A stretch of 64,000 nt of DNA. Source: Mixta gaviniae. Its GTDB lineage: Bacteria; Pseudomonadota; Gammaproteobacteria; Enterobacterales; Enterobacteriaceae. The notes beneath the pieces are model-generated. The model saw only the letters and a program-made list of their open reading frames with translations. It searched no databases and was not told where the DNA came from. The translations under genes were made by a program, and so were the position numbers. Positions 19,218 to 29,626 of the stretch are shown piece by piece; positions within the stretch are counted from its first letter, which is position 1; each line of letters starts with the position of its first letter. The stretch covers positions 372,001 to 436,000 of the forward strand of contig NZ_CP026377.1 in the NCBI RefSeq assembly GCF_002953195.1, given 5' to 3'.

Positions 19218-21935
19218 TCAGGCCACGCTCATCCCCATCAGGTGCAGCAGATGTTGCGCCTGCTGCACCGCTTCCTGCCGATGCATTACGCCGAGCTTCT
19301 GATAAAGATTGCGAATATGCGTTTTGATGGTGGTTTGCGCCACTTCCAGCTCGCCGGCGATCTGATCGTTACTGTAGCCAGAGTAGATCAGCCCCAGTAC
19401 CTGCCACTCGCGCTGGGTGAGCGGGCTGGTGCGGATCAGCTCCGGCACCTGCGGGTGGGTCAGCAGGCGGCTGACGAAGCTTTCGTCGAAGTGGGCGAAC
19501 TTGTGACGATGATGCTGGTTAATATCGCGCAGAATGCGCTGCGCACGATGCTGTTCCAGCTCCGGCAACGTGTGCAGCTGCAGCAGCTGGCGCAGCTGCT
19601 GCGCCATGGTTTCCCCTTCGATAACGAAGTGGCTGATAAAGCCGGTGCGGTTCGCCAGCGTCAGTGACTCAATCAGTGCCTGCTGCGCCTCGCTTTTGCG
19701 GCCGGTCTGCCAGTAAAGCGCGTTAAGCAGCAACAGGTTGCGGTTTAAATCGCTGGTCAGGCGCAGCCGCCGCGCGCTTTCATTTAGCTCGTCCAGGACC
19801 ACTTCCGCTTCGTCATATTGGCCAAGCAGGATCTGCACGCGGGCGATATTACGCCACTGCCCCTGCAGGAAGTGGTTGTCGGCGGTGGCCGGTTTCGGCG
19901 TCAGCCGCAGCCAGTTGGCGGCGGCGGTTTTATCGTTAGTCATCTGCCAGTAGATCACGCGCGGCTTATCCGCGTTGGTGACCCAGTCGCTGTGATACTG
20001 GCCATTGCCAAGCAGGTTTTCACAGCGGATCAGATGGCGGCGCGCGTTATCGATATCGCCGCGCGCCAGCGCGCATTTTGCCAGCATCGCCAGGCATTGC
20101 AGCTGCTGCTGCGGCTGGAAGTTCGCTAATACCTCCAGCCCTTTACGCGCGGTCGCTTCCGCTTCGTCAAGGCGCGCCCATGACCAGAGCAGCTGCGCGC
20201 GGATGCGCAGCAAAAACTCATGCATCGGCAGCTGTTCCAGCCCTTCCTCATCGATCAGTGCGAACGCTTTTTCCTGAATATCGTAGGCGGTTTGCAAGAA
20301 GCCCTGCGCCAGCAGGATTTCGCTCTGCTGCAGCAGCGCCCAGAGCGCGTAGTGGCAGCAGTTGTAGTGGCGCGCCATCTCGTCGGTCTGCTGCATGGCG
20401 GCGAGCGCCGCCTCCAGCTCGCCCTGACAGTGCAGCACCTCGCCTTTTACCGAGGTGGCAACGATGCGGCTGTAGTAGTTCGCCAGCGGCAGATTCGCCA
20501 GCGCCTGGTTCGCCAGCCGCTCCGCCTCGTCGGGCTTGCCGGCGTTGATGGCGACCTGCGCGCGCAGCGCGTCAAACTCGGCGCTCAGCACCGGGTCGAT
20601 GGCGATCTGCTGCAGCGTCATCTCCTCTTCGGCGCGCGCCAGCAGCAGGTTGACTTCGCCGTAGCGATGCTGACTCTGCGCCAGCCATGCCTGCAGCAGG
20701 ATCAGACGCGGATGATCCACCAGCTGCTGCCACGGCAGGGCCTTCAGGCCTTCTTCCAGCAGCGCCAGCTCGCTGTGGTTAAACAGCGACCAGGCGTGAT
20801 GCAGCAGAATATCGCGCAGCAGCGCGGTATCACCGGCCGCCAGCGCATGGTGAATCGCCTCGCCGGCGTAGCCAAGCGCCATCCAGCCCTCCGCCGCCGC
20901 GCGATGTAGCTGATGCAGCTCGCTGCTCAGCTCCCACTGGCAGCGCTGGCGCAGGAAGCTGGCGAACAGCGGATGAAAGTTAAACCATTTGCCGCTGTCG
21001 TCCATGCGTTGCAAAAACAGCCCCTGACGCTCGGTCTCTTCCAGACGCAGCTGTGCGTTTTCTTCGCCGGTCAGGCGCGCGATCAGCGAATCGTTCATCG
21101 AGCGCAGCACCGAACTGCGCAGCAGGAAGTTGCGCGTCGCGCTGTCGACGCAGTCCAGCACCTCATCCACCAGATAGTCGGAAAGGTGGCTGGCGTTGAT
21201 GCCGGCGAGACGCTGGGCGGAGTGATGGGTCGGGGTATTCGACTGGCGTTCCGTCAGGGCGATCAGCTGCAGGGCGGTAGCCCAGCCGGCCACTTCGGCG
21301 CAAAGACGTTGCGAATCATCCGCGCCGATCGGCTGCTGCAGGCGGCAGTCGAAGAACTGCTTCGCCTCCTGCGGCGTGAAGGCCAGCGACTGGCTGTTGA
21401 TCTCCAGCAGCTGTTCGCGCACCCGCAGGTTCGCGATGCCCAGCGAGGGCAGGTTGCGCGACAGGATGATTAACGTCAGGTTTTCGGGCTGATGGCGGAT
21501 AAAAAAGCGCATCGCCTGATGAATGGCGTCGTTAGCGATCAAATGGTAATCGTCAATCACCAGGTAGAGCGGACGCTGCCACTCCGCCAGTTCGACGAAC
21601 AGCTGGGAAAAGAGCGCGCTGAGGCTGGCGTACTGACGCTTTTGCGCCAGCGCCTCGCTGCGCGTGCAGTGCCCGCCGGTCGCCTGCTGCACGGCGGCCA
21701 TAAAGTAGTTGGCGAAGCGCTCCGGATAATTATCGCTGTCATCCAGCGAATACCAGCCGAGATCGCTTTTATCCGCAGCCCACTGTGCCACCAGCGTCGT
21801 CTTGCCGTAGCCGGCGGGGCTGCTTATCAATGCTAAGCGGTAGTGCGCAATGTTCGCAAGCCTGGCTATCAAACGCTCCCGAACAATGGTGTTCTGAAGC
21901 CGCAGAGGACGGCTGAGTTTCGATGGTATCAGCAT
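19218..21935 (-). CDS. malT: Maltose regulon activator MalT
   Basis: A 905-residue STAND-class activator of the mal genes, needing ATP and maltotriose. An N-terminal P-loop NTPase domain has Walker [11 protein letters not shown] (38-47) and YLVIDDYHL; winged-helix and superhelical TPR-like regions follow; the C-terminal LuxR-type helix-turn-helix is near 830-895 ([20 protein letters not shown], then [15 protein letters not shown]). Length and sequence follow E. coli MalT (901 residues). It is divergent from malPQ, whose upstream region carries MalT-box cores. It ends 4 bp from the convergent glpR. Confidence 0.98.
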   Translation of the reverse strand: MLIPSKLSRPLRLQNTIVRERLIARLANIAHYRLALISSPAGYGKTTLVAQWAADKSDLGWYSLDDSDNYPERFANYFMAAVQQATGGHCTRSEALAQKRQYASLSALFSQLFVELAEWQRPLYLVIDDYHLIANDAIHQAMRFFIRHQPENLTLIILSRNLPSLGIANLRVREQLLEINSQSLAFTPQEAKQFFDCRLQQPIGADDSQRLCAEVAGWATALQLIALTERQSNTPTHHSAQRLAGINASHLSDYLVDEVLDCVDSATRNFLLRSSVLRSMNDSLIARLTGEENAQLRLEETERQGLFLQRMDDSGKWFNFHPLFASFLRQRCQWELSSELHQLHRAAAEGWMALGYAGEAIHHALAAGDTALLRDILLHHAWSLFNHSELALLEEGLKALPWQQLVDHPRLILLQAWLAQSQHRYGEVNLLLARAEEEMTLQQIAIDPVLSAEFDALRAQVAINAGKPDEAERLANQALANLPLANYYSRIVATSVKGEVLHCQGELEAALAAMQQTDEMARHYNCCHYALWALLQQSEILLAQGFLQTAYDIQEKAFALIDEEGLEQLPMHEFLLRIRAQLLWSWARLDEAEATARKGLEVLANFQPQQQLQCLAMLAKCALARGDIDNARRHLIRCENLLGNGQYHSDWVTNADKPRVIYWQMTNDKTAAANWLRLTPKPATADNHFLQGQWRNIARVQILLGQYDEAEVVLDELNESARRLRLTSDLNRNLLLLNALYWQTGRKSEAQQALIESLTLANRTGFISHFVIEGETMAQQLRQLLQLHTLPELEQHRAQRILRDINQHHRHKFAHFDESFVSRLLTHPQVPELIRTSPLTQREWQVLGLIYSGYSNDQIAGELEVAQTTIKTHIRNLYQKLGVMHRQEAVQQAQHLLHLMGMSVA

Positions 21936-22054
21936 GGCGACACTTCACTGTGATGACATAGAAGGAAACAAAAAGAATTATTTCACGGTGTGTAATTAAG
22001 TACTTTCTGATGTGTCAGGCAGTAATGCAAGGATGCGATCCGACCAGTATTCAT

Positions 22055-22076
22055 TAAGTTGCACCTCATCACATTT
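22055..22076 (-). promoter_or_regulatory. Probable CRP site upstream of malT
   Basis: On the minus strand the sequence reads AATGTGATGAGGTGCAACTT, keeping the TGTGA half-site and the GTGCAA core of the E. coli malT CRP site. It lies about 120 bp upstream of the malT start. This fits known cAMP-CRP activation of malT, but the second half-site is weak. Confidence 0.5.
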
Positions 22077-22150
22077 CCTTATTGTTTTTTGCCCTTTTCC
22101 TGCGTCGTTACAAACAAAGGCGGCGACAGTGACGGCGCGCCTCTGGCGAG

Positions 22151-22231
22151 GGAAAAAAGCGCGGCAGAGCCATTAATAAATAGAAAAAGCGGCTAAATAC
22201 GCTTTTTTCTCGCTGTGCCGCCGCTTTTTCC
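22151..22231. repeat. Nested inverted repeat between malT and malP
   Basis: Outer arms of about 19 bp (22151-22169, starting GGAAAAAAGCGCGG, and 22213-22231, ending GCCGCTTTTTCC) pair imperfectly. Within them a second hairpin pairs AGAAAAAGCG (22182-22191) with CGCTTTTTTCT (22200-22210). The structure can form on either strand. The inner hairpin resembles a bidirectional terminator, which is unexpected between divergent promoters. Confidence 0.6.
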
Positions 22232-22287
22232 ATCAATGCGGTCTTAACTTAACGCGCTGGCGATCACATTTTCGCCTACGCCCTGTC

Positions 22288-22319
22288 GCTCCTCCCCGGC
22301 TAATCTGGCGGCAGGAGGA
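22288..22319. promoter_or_regulatory. Candidate MalT boxes of the malPQ promoter
   Basis: Two copies of the MalT core GGA(T/G)GA lie in opposite orientation: GGGGAGGAGC on the minus strand (22288-22297) and GGAGGA on the plus strand (22314-22319). They lie 75-110 bp before malP, where E. coli malPp also has MalT boxes. The match to the full 10-bp box is good only for the first. Confidence 0.55.
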
Positions 22320-22395
22320 TGTTGCTTCGTCGGGTTAACGTCAGCATGTGCGCATCAATTTTTTGCGAATCCATTACTTAACGGAAGAGAGTTGT

Positions 22396-24801
22396 ATGTC
22401 GCAGCAAAAATTCAATAAGGCTCGTTTTGAGGCGGCGTTAACGCGCCAGTGGCAGCACCTGGGTCTGGCGAGCGCCAGCGATATGACGCCGCATCAGCGG
22501 TGGGAAGCGATCGGCGGCGCGCTGGCCGAGCTGCTGGCGGCGCAACCGGCCGCGACGCCCGAAAATAATCAGCGTCATGTCAATTACCTGTCGATGGAGT
22601 TTCTGATTGGCCGGCTGACCGGCAATAACCTGATCAACCTCGGCTGGTATGACGAGGTCGATGCGCTGCTGGCGGAGCAGGGCATCCCTCTCAGCGAGCT
22701 GCTGGAAGAGGAGGTGGATCCGGCGCTGGGCAACGGCGGCCTGGGGCGCCTGGCGGCCTGTTATCTCGATTCGATGGCGACGGTCGGCCAGTCGGCGACC
22801 GGCTACGGCTTAAACTACCAATATGGCCTGTTCCGTCAATCTTTTGACGAAGGCTATCAGCGCGAAGCGCCGGACGACTGGCGCCGCGATCGCTATCCGT
22901 GGTTCCGCCACAACAGCGCGCTGGATGTTGAAGTGGGCATCGGTGGCAAAGTGGTGAAAAACGAGGATGGATCGCTGCGCTGGGAGCCGGCATTCGTGAT
23001 GCGCGGCGAAGCCTGGGATCTGCCGGTGATCGGCTACCGCAACGGGGTTACGCAGCCGCTGCGCCTGTGGCAGGCGACCCACGCGCACCCGTTCGACCTG
23101 ACGCTGTTCAACGACGGCAAATTCCTGCAGGCGGAGCAGCGCGGCATCGACGCGGCGAAGCTCACCAAAGTGCTTTATCCCAACGATAACCATCAGGAAG
23201 GCAAGCGCCTGCGCCTGATGCAGCAATATTTCCAGTGCGCTTGCTCGGTGGCGGATATTCTGCGCCGTCATCATCTGGCGGGCCGCGCGCTGGCGGATCT
23301 GCCCGACTATGAGGTGATCCAGCTCAACGATACTCATCCCACTATCGCCATTCCTGAAATGCTGCGCCTGCTGCTGGACGAACATCAGCTGACGTGGGAG
23401 GAGGCGTGGCGCATCACCAGCAACGTTTTCGCCTATACCAACCACACCCTGATGCCGGAAGCGCTGGAGCGCTGGGACGAGCGCCTGGTGCGCACTTTGC
23501 TGCCGCGCCATTTCGCCATCATTAAAGAGATCAACCGACGCTTTAAGAAGCTGGTGGAGAAACACTGGCCGGGCGACGAGGCGGTCTGGGCGAAGCTGGC
23601 GGTGCTGCACGACAAACAGGTGCGTATGGCGAATCTGTGCGTGGTCAGCGGTTTTGCGGTGAACGGCGTGGCGGCGCTGCATTCCGATCTGGTGGTGAAG
23701 GATCTCTTCCCGGAATATCACCAGCTGTGGCCGCACAAATTTTTCAACGTCACCAACGGCATTACGCCGCGTCGCTGGCTGAAGCAGTGCAATCCGGCGC
23801 TCTCCGGCCTGATTGACGAAACGTTAGGCCACCGCGACTGGGTGACCAATCTGGACGCGCTGAAAGGCCTGGAGCCGTACGCGGACGACAAGGCGTTTCG
23901 CCAGCGCTATCGCGACATCAAACACAACAACAAGCTGCGGCTGGCGGAGTATGTGCAGCGGGTGACCGGCATTGAGATCAATCCCGACGCGCTGTTCGAC
24001 GTGCAAATCAAGCGCCTGCATGAATATAAGCGTCAGCATCTTGGCCTGCTGCATATCCTGCACTGCTACCGTCAGCTGCGCGACAACCCGCAGCTGGATA
24101 AAGCGCCGCGCGTCTTTCTGTTCGGCGCCAAGGCGGCGCCCGGCTATTACCTGGCGAAAAACATCATCTATGCGATCAACAAAGTGGCTGAGGTGATCAA
24201 CAACGATCGGCTGATTGGCGATCGGTTGAAGGTGGTGTTTATTCCCGACTACCGCATCACTGCCGCAGAGCTGATGATCCCGGCGGCGGATCTGTCGGAG
24301 CAGATCTCCACCGCCGGCTATGAGGCTTCCGGCACCGGCAATATGAAGCTTGCCCTGAACGGCGCGCTGACCATCGGCACGCTGGATGGCGCCAACGTCG
24401 AAATCGCCGAGCAGGTGGGCGCAGAGAATATCTTCATCTTCGGCAATACTGTCGATGAGGTGAAGGCGCTGAAGGCGGGCGGCTACGATCCGAAAAAACT
24501 GCGTAAAAAAGATAAACATCTCGACGGTCTGTTAAAGGAACTGGAGAAAGGTCACTTCAGCCAGGGCGATAAGCACGCCTTCGATCTGCTGCTGCACAGC
24601 CTGACGAAGAACGGCGATCCCTGGCTGGTGCTGGCTGATTTCGCCGACTATATCGCCGCGCAGGAGCGCGTTGAGGCGCTGTGGCGCGATAAGGAAGCCT
24701 GGACACGCGCGACTATACTCAATACCGCACGTACCGGCATGTTCAGTTCCGATCGCTCTATACGCGACTATCAGCAGCGTATCTGGCAGAGCAAACGCTG
24801 A
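22396..24801 (+). CDS. malP: Maltodextrin phosphorylase
   Basis: An 801-residue GT35 phosphorylase that releases glucose 1-phosphate from linear maltodextrins. The pyridoxal-phosphate lysine lies in [14 protein letters not shown]; the [34 protein letters not shown] region follows MalP rather than GlgP. The ATG at 22396 gives MSQQKFNK as in E. coli MalP; an in-frame start 48 bp upstream lacks family support. It is the first gene of malPQ, 50 bp before malQ, and divergent from its activator malT. Confidence 0.97.
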   Translation: MSQQKFNKARFEAALTRQWQHLGLASASDMTPHQRWEAIGGALAELLAAQPAATPENNQRHVNYLSMEFLIGRLTGNNLINLGWYDEVDALLAEQGIPLSELLEEEVDPALGNGGLGRLAACYLDSMATVGQSATGYGLNYQYGLFRQSFDEGYQREAPDDWRRDRYPWFRHNSALDVEVGIGGKVVKNEDGSLRWEPAFVMRGEAWDLPVIGYRNGVTQPLRLWQATHAHPFDLTLFNDGKFLQAEQRGIDAAKLTKVLYPNDNHQEGKRLRLMQQYFQCACSVADILRRHHLAGRALADLPDYEVIQLNDTHPTIAIPEMLRLLLDEHQLTWEEAWRITSNVFAYTNHTLMPEALERWDERLVRTLLPRHFAIIKEINRRFKKLVEKHWPGDEAVWAKLAVLHDKQVRMANLCVVSGFAVNGVAALHSDLVVKDLFPEYHQLWPHKFFNVTNGITPRRWLKQCNPALSGLIDETLGHRDWVTNLDALKGLEPYADDKAFRQRYRDIKHNNKLRLAEYVQRVTGIEINPDALFDVQIKRLHEYKRQHLGLLHILHCYRQLRDNPQLDKAPRVFLFGAKAAPGYYLAKNIIYAINKVAEVINNDRLIGDRLKVVFIPDYRITAAELMIPAADLSEQISTAGYEASGTGNMKLALNGALTIGTLDGANVEIAEQVGAENIFIFGNTVDEVKALKAGGYDPKKLRKKDKHLDGLLKELEKGHFSQGDKHAFDLLLHSLTKNGDPWLVLADFADYIAAQERVEALWRDKEAWTRATILNTARTGMFSSDRSIRDYQQRIWQSKR

Positions 24802-24851
24802 GGGAGAGCGGCGCATGCCGCTCATCGTCACAGACTGTTTCAGGAAGCGTT

Positions 24852-26924
24852 ATGGATTTAACCCAACTCGAGAAAGACACCAGCGCAGCCGGGATTGCTG
24901 CCAGCTATATCAATGCGAAGGGAGAGCCAGAGGCCATCAGCGTCGAAACCCGGCAAAAGCTGCTGGAGGCGATGGGATTCCCCCGTCCCGCCAGCGATAC
25001 GCCCATTCCTGCGGTGAAGGTCTTCAGCGGGCGGCGCAAGCGGGAAGTGGCCATCGGCGGCCGCGGCCGGTTCCGGTGGACGCTGCAAACCGAACAGGGC
25101 AAAACGTATCAGGGCGAGGCGCAGGGCGGTGAGGCGTTCGCGCTGCCGCCGCGTCTGCCGCAGGGCTATCATCAGCTGACCCTGGCCCAGGGGGAAAACG
25201 CATGGCCGTGCCGCATTATTCTGGCGCCGCGCCGCTGCTATGAGCCGCAGGCGCTGCTGGAAGGGCGCAAGCTGTGGGGCGCCTGCGTACAGCTCTATAC
25301 GCTGCGATCCGCACGCAACTGGGGCATCGGCGATTTCGGCGATCTGAGCGAGATGCTGGCGCAGATTGCCGATCGCGGCGGCGATTTTATCGGCCTCAAC
25401 CCCATCCATTCGCTCTATCCCGCCAGCCCGGAGAGCGCCAGCCCCTACAGCCCTTCGTCGCGTCGCTGGATGAACGTTATCTATATCGACGTGGAGCGCG
25501 TGCCCGATTTTCAGCAGAGCGAGGCGGCGCAGCGCTGGTGGCAGGACGCTGAGACGCAGCGTCGCGTTAAAGCGGCGCGCGAGGCGGAATGGGTCGACTA
25601 CAGCACGGTGAACCAGCTTAAAATCGACGGCCTGCGGCTGGCGTGGGCGCAGTTCAGCACCCGCGACGGGCAGGATGCCACACGCCGTCATTTCGAAACC
25701 TATATCGAGGCGGGCGGCGAAAGCCTTTACAGCCAGGCGGCGTACGACGCGCTGCACGCGGCAATGCTGCAAGAGGATGGACAGCGCTGGGGCTGGCCGG
25801 CGTGGCCGGAGAAATATCGTCACGCGCAGAGCAAAGCGGTGCAGCAGTTCTGCCGCAAAAACGCGGATGAAGTGCGTTTCTGGCTCTGGCTACAGTGGCT
25901 GGCGAACCGCCAGTTCGACGAATGCTGGCAGGTTTGCCAGCAGCACGGTATGTCGGTCGGGCTGTATCGCGATCTCGCCGTCGGCGTTGCGGAAGGGGGC
26001 GCGGAAACCTGGAGCGATCCCGAACTCTACTGCCTGAAGGCGTCAGTCGGCGCGCCGCCCGATATTCTCGGCCCGCTGGGCCAGAACTGGGGGCTGCCGC
26101 CGATGGATCCGCATGTGATGGCGGCACGCGCTTATCAGCCCTTTATCGAAATGCTGCGCGCCAATATGGCCAGCTGCGGCGCGCTGCGTATCGACCATGT
26201 GATGTCGATGCTGCGTCTGTGGTGGATCCCTTACGGCCAGACGGCGGACTACGGCGCCTATGTCTACTACCCGGTAGATGACCTGCTGGCGATCCTGGCG
26301 CTGGAAAGTCACCGCAACCGCTGCATGGTTATCGGCGAAGATCTCGGCACGGTGCCGAAAGAGATCATCGGCAAGCTGCGCAGCGGCGGTATCTATTCGT
26401 GGAAGGTGCTTTACTTCGAGCAGGAGAGTGCCGATCGCTATCGCGCGCCGCAGGAATGGCAGCGTCAGGCGATGGCCAGCGCCACGACGCACGATCTGCC
26501 GACGCTGCGCGGATTCTGGAGCGCGGGCGATTTGACGCTGGGCGAAAAGCTGGGCCTTTACCCCGATAAAGTGGTGCTGAAAGGGCTGTATGAAAACCGC
26601 GAGCGGCAGAAGCAGGCGCTGCTTGATGCACTGCACGAACAGGGCTGCGTGCCGAAAAAGCTCGGCAAGCGGGCGGCGACGCTGCCGGCATCCAGCGAAC
26701 TGAGCCGCGGAATGCAGCGTTACATCGCCGAAAGCGCCAGCGCACTGCTGGGGTTGCAGCCGGAGGACTGGCTGGAGATGGAAAAACCGGTAAACGTGCC
26801 GGGCACGGTAGATCAATATCCCAACTGGCGGCGCAAGCTTAGCCGCACGCTGGAGGAGATGTTCAGCGATGAACAGATCAACCGGCTGATTAAAGATCTC
26901 GATAAACGCCGTCAGGCGCATTAA
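24852..26924 (+). CDS. malQ: 4-alpha-glucanotransferase (amylomaltase)
   Basis: A 690-residue GH77 enzyme that transfers maltosyl and longer dextrinyl groups between maltodextrins, releasing glucose and making chains long enough for MalP. Recognisable motifs include SPYSPSSRRWMNVIYID, ALRIDHVMSMLRLWW (nucleophile Asp), VIGEDLGTVP (acid Glu) and TTHDLPTLRGFW. Length matches E. coli MalQ (694). It ends at a strong terminator and completes the malPQ operon. Confidence 0.97.
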   Translation: MDLTQLEKDTSAAGIAASYINAKGEPEAISVETRQKLLEAMGFPRPASDTPIPAVKVFSGRRKREVAIGGRGRFRWTLQTEQGKTYQGEAQGGEAFALPPRLPQGYHQLTLAQGENAWPCRIILAPRRCYEPQALLEGRKLWGACVQLYTLRSARNWGIGDFGDLSEMLAQIADRGGDFIGLNPIHSLYPASPESASPYSPSSRRWMNVIYIDVERVPDFQQSEAAQRWWQDAETQRRVKAAREAEWVDYSTVNQLKIDGLRLAWAQFSTRDGQDATRRHFETYIEAGGESLYSQAAYDALHAAMLQEDGQRWGWPAWPEKYRHAQSKAVQQFCRKNADEVRFWLWLQWLANRQFDECWQVCQQHGMSVGLYRDLAVGVAEGGAETWSDPELYCLKASVGAPPDILGPLGQNWGLPPMDPHVMAARAYQPFIEMLRANMASCGALRIDHVMSMLRLWWIPYGQTADYGAYVYYPVDDLLAILALESHRNRCMVIGEDLGTVPKEIIGKLRSGGIYSWKVLYFEQESADRYRAPQEWQRQAMASATTHDLPTLRGFWSAGDLTLGEKLGLYPDKVVLKGLYENRERQKQALLDALHEQGCVPKKLGKRAATLPASSELSRGMQRYIAESASALLGLQPEDWLEMEKPVNVPGTVDQYPNWRRKLSRTLEEMFSDEQINRLIKDLDKRRQAH

Positions 26925-26930
26925 GCATGA

Positions 26931-26956
26931 AAAAGGCGACCTTCGGGTCGCCTTTT
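26931..26956 (+). terminator. Terminator after malQ
   Basis: A perfect 11-bp stem AAAAGGCGACC/GGTCGCCTTTT closed by a stable TTCG tetraloop begins 6 bp past the malQ stop. It could also serve the convergent nfuA. Confidence 0.92.
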
Positions 26957-27014
26957 ATCTTTTCGCGTCTCTCTGACGGAGCCTGAAAGGCGCCTGCCAG
27001 CCTTTGAGCCGCGC

Positions 27015-27590
27015 TTAGTAGTAGGAGTGTTCGCCGCGCTGATGCTCGGTGAGATCGCGCACGCCTTTCAGCTCCGGGAAAGCGGCCAGCAGCTCTTTCT
27101 CAATCCCTTCCTTCAGCGTGACGTCGACCATTGAACAGCCGTTACAGCCGCCGCCGAACTGCAGGATTGCATAGCCTTCGTCCGTGATTTCCATCAGCGT
27201 CACGCGGCCGCCGTGGCTCGCCAGCTGCGGATTAATCTGCGCCTGCAGCTGATACTCCACGCGCTCGATCAGCGGCGCGTCGTCGGCAACCTTACGCATT
27301 TTGGCGTTCGGCGCTTTCAGCGTCAGCTGCGAACCGAGATTATCGGTAACGAAGTCGATTTCGGCATCTTCAAGGTAAGGCGCGCTCAGCTCGTCAACGT
27401 AGGCGGAGAGCTTTTCGAACTTCAGTTCGGTATCGGTCGGCTCTACGGCGTCGGGCGGGCAGTAAGAAACGCCACATTCAGCAGTTGGCGTGCCCGGATT
27501 AATGACGAACACGCGGATTTGGGTGCCATCTTCCTGATTTGACAGCAGTTTTGCAAAATGCTCCTGGGCGGCATCGGTAATTCGGATCAT
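27015..27590 (-). CDS. nfuA: Fe/S biogenesis protein NfuA
   Basis: A 191-residue Fe-S carrier. The N-terminal degenerate A-type domain (about 1-90) recruits targets; the C-terminal Nfu domain carries the cluster-binding motif CNGC (Cys149 and Cys152). The dimer holds a 4Fe-4S cluster and helps repair lipoyl synthase and other clients under oxidative or iron stress. Same length and position as E. coli NfuA (yhgI). gntX follows 58 bp upstream on the same strand. Confidence 0.97.
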   Translation of the reverse strand: MIRITDAAQEHFAKLLSNQEDGTQIRVFVINPGTPTAECGVSYCPPDAVEPTDTELKFEKLSAYVDELSAPYLEDAEIDFVTDNLGSQLTLKAPNAKMRKVADDAPLIERVEYQLQAQINPQLASHGGRVTLMEITDEGYAILQFGGGCNGCSMVDVTLKEGIEKELLAAFPELKGVRDLTEHQRGEHSYY

Positions 27591-27648
27591 GGCAGTTGCT
27601 CAATAGTTGACTAATTTAGTTGGTTATAATACGCCCATCGCCGACGCT

Positions 27649-28329
27649 CTACAAGGTACGGCACAGGCACCAAACCTGGACGCTGGCGGCGCCGGCATGC
27701 AGCAGCTGACGGCTGATTTCCGCCACCGTGCTGCCGGTGGTGACCACATCATCAATCAAAGCGATATGGCGATCGCGCACCGGAATTTCAAGGCGAAAAG
27801 CGTTGCGCAGGTTATGCCTGCGCGCCCCGGCGCTGAGCCGATGCTGAACGCGCGCGGCACGGCGGCTCAGGCCGTCCGGACGATAATCGCAGCCCAGCCA
27901 GCGCGCCAGCGGCCTTGCCAGCAGATCGGCCTGATTGAAACCCCGTCGCCAGGCGCGGCGGCGATGCAACGGAACGGCCAGCAGCAGATCGGGCCGCCGC
28001 AGGCCGCGTTCGCGTCGTGCTGATAACCAGCTTAGCAAAATCAGCCGCGCCAGCATCACAGAGAGTGCGGTGACGCCGGAGAATTTATGGCGCGCAACCA
28101 GCTGGCTCACCGGTGGCCGGTAATCGCTGACCGCCACCAGCTGTTGCCAGGGAGGCGGATGCCGCAGGCAGCGCCCGCAGACGCGACGGGAATCGCCCAC
28201 CGGCAGCCCGCAGCGCACACAGCAGCGCGGCCGCGGCGGCAGCGCGCGCAGGCAGTAGCTGCACAGCCCGTGCGCGGTGAGTTTCAGCGGCGTCTGGCAT
28301 AGCCAACAGCCTCCCTGCATTGGTAGCAT
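27649..28329 (-). CDS. gntX: ComF-like protein GntX (DNA utilisation)
   Basis: A 226-residue ComF-family protein with two N-terminal zinc-knuckle-like Cys pairs (CWLC...CSYC and CVRC...CGRC) and a C-terminal phosphoribosyltransferase fold ending with the PRPP-type motif ALIDDVVTTGSTVAE. In E. coli, gntX (yhgH) is needed for using DNA as a carbon source; a gluconate role is an old misattribution. The start at 28329 follows GGGAGG, and its N terminus MLPMQGGCWLC aligns with E. coli; longer in-frame extensions overlap bioH and are rejected. It is divergent from bioH with only 39 bp between starts. Confidence 0.93.
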   Translation of the reverse strand: MLPMQGGCWLCQTPLKLTAHGLCSYCLRALPPRPRCCVRCGLPVGDSRRVCGRCLRHPPPWQQLVAVSDYRPPVSQLVARHKFSGVTALSVMLARLILLSWLSARRERGLRRPDLLLAVPLHRRRAWRRGFNQADLLARPLARWLGCDYRPDGLSRRAARVQHRLSAGARRHNLRNAFRLEIPVRDRHIALIDDVVTTGSTVAEISRQLLHAGAASVQVWCLCRTL

Positions 28330-28368
28330 AGCGACCTCCCTGATTGAGTAATGATGAGACAATACCTG

Positions 28369-29142
28369 ATGACCCAGCTTTACTGGCACACCACCGGCAC
28401 CGGCGATAGCGATCTTGTGCTGCTTCACGGATGGGGACTGAATGCGGAGGTATGGCGTTGCATTGCTGAGCCGCTCAGCGCACAGTTTCGTCTGCATCTT
28501 GTTGACCTGCCCGGCTTTGGTCGCAGCCAGGGGTTCGGCGCCCTGACGCTGGATGAGATGGCGGAGGCGCTGCTGCCGCGGCTGCCGGAAAAGGCGACGC
28601 TGCTGGGCTGGTCGCTGGGCGGCCTGGTGGCCAGCCGGCTGGCGCTGCGCTATCCGCAGCGGGTGGCGCGCCTGATTACCGTCGCCTCCTCGCCGCGTTT
28701 TACCGCAGACGACGCACAGTGGCCGGGCATCAAACCCGATACGCTGGCGAGTTTCCAGCAGCAGCTGAGCGAAGATTATCAGCGTACCGTCGAACGCTTT
28801 CTGGCGCTGCAGACGCTCGGCACGCAAAACGCCCGTCAGGATGCGCGCACGCTGAAAGAGGTGGTGCTGTCGCAGCCAATCCCGCCGGTAGAGGTGCTGG
28901 CGGGCGGACTGGAGATATTACGCAGCGTCGATCTGCGCGAGGAGATGGATGCGCTGTCGGTGCCGCTGCTGCGCATCTACGGCTATCTGGATGGGCTGGT
29001 GCCGCGTAAAACGGCGGCGCTGCTGGATGCGCGCTGGCCGCAGAGCGCGTCGCTGGTCATAGAGAAAGCGGCGCACGCGCCTTTTATTTCTCATCCGCAG
29101 GCGTTTTGCGAAGCGGTAGCGCGTTTTAGTCATTCAGTTTAA
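28369..29142 (+). CDS. bioH: Pimeloyl-ACP methyl ester carboxylesterase BioH
   Basis: A 257-residue alpha/beta hydrolase that removes the methyl group from pimeloyl-ACP methyl ester, ending BioC-dependent pimelate synthesis for biotin. The triad is visible: Ser82 in GWSLGG, Asp208 in [10 protein letters not shown] and His236 in [11 protein letters not shown] chose the ATG at 28369 because [10 protein letters not shown] aligns with E. coli BioH; ATGs at 28351 and 28354 are in frame and no ribosome site decides between them. It is divergent from gntX. Confidence 0.95.
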   Translation: MTQLYWHTTGTGDSDLVLLHGWGLNAEVWRCIAEPLSAQFRLHLVDLPGFGRSQGFGALTLDEMAEALLPRLPEKATLLGWSLGGLVASRLALRYPQRVARLITVASSPRFTADDAQWPGIKPDTLASFQQQLSEDYQRTVERFLALQTLGTQNARQDARTLKEVVLSQPIPPVEVLAGGLEILRSVDLREEMDALSVPLLRIYGYLDGLVPRKTAALLDARWPQSASLVIEKAAHAPFISHPQAFCEAVARFSHSV

Positions 29143-29321
29143 GAAAGTTTATCGCTTTAACTGGAAAAATATCACCTGGCGTTAATACTTGATGCTGAGC
29201 AAGGCCGCTGACCATGACTTTTTATAAGTCACCCAGGGAGCAGGGCGCTTTATTCCCTATCTCATTGTATTCATTCGGCGGCCGTTGGGACAATCGGTCA
29301 ACTATAAGACGAAGGTGTGCT

Positions 29322-29591
29322 ATGAATATGATCAAAACTGTTGCAGTTACCTGCCTGCTGGGCGGCCTCTCTTTCTCCGTGCTGGCGGCGAAAGAGGTAA
29401 CTAAAGAAGAAGCGCAAAAGATGAATCTGGAGAAAATCGGCACGGTAAACACCACGGCGGAAACCACATCGCCGATGGATGCCAAACGCGAGCTGTCAAA
29501 AATGGCGGATGAGAAAGGCGGTCAGTACTACGTCATCATCGCCGGCCGCGAGCATGGCCGCTTCAGCGCGACGGCAGACGTCTATAAGTAA
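29322..29591 (+). CDS. Small exported DUF1471 (YdgH/BhsA/McbA-type) protein
   Basis: An 89-residue protein with a signal peptide (about 1-23, cleavage likely after VLAA) and one DUF1471 domain, recognisable by the terminal pattern KGGQYYVIIAGREHGRFSATADVYK-like beta strands. Family members such as BhsA, McbA and YhcN are periplasmic, stress-induced and affect biofilm or acid/peroxide resistance in E. coli. The specific role here is unknown. It is absent from this place in E. coli and sits between bioH and a convergent sugar phosphorylase. The start ATG at 29322 follows GAAGG; an upstream in-frame extension would spoil the signal peptide. Confidence 0.85.
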   Translation: MNMIKTVAVTCLLGGLSFSVLAAKEVTKEEAQKMNLEKIGTVNTTAETTSPMDAKRELSKMADEKGGQYYVIIAGREHGRFSATADVYK

Positions 29592-29626
29592 GATGTTGTC
29601 AGGCACAGGCGCGATAGCTGCGCCTG

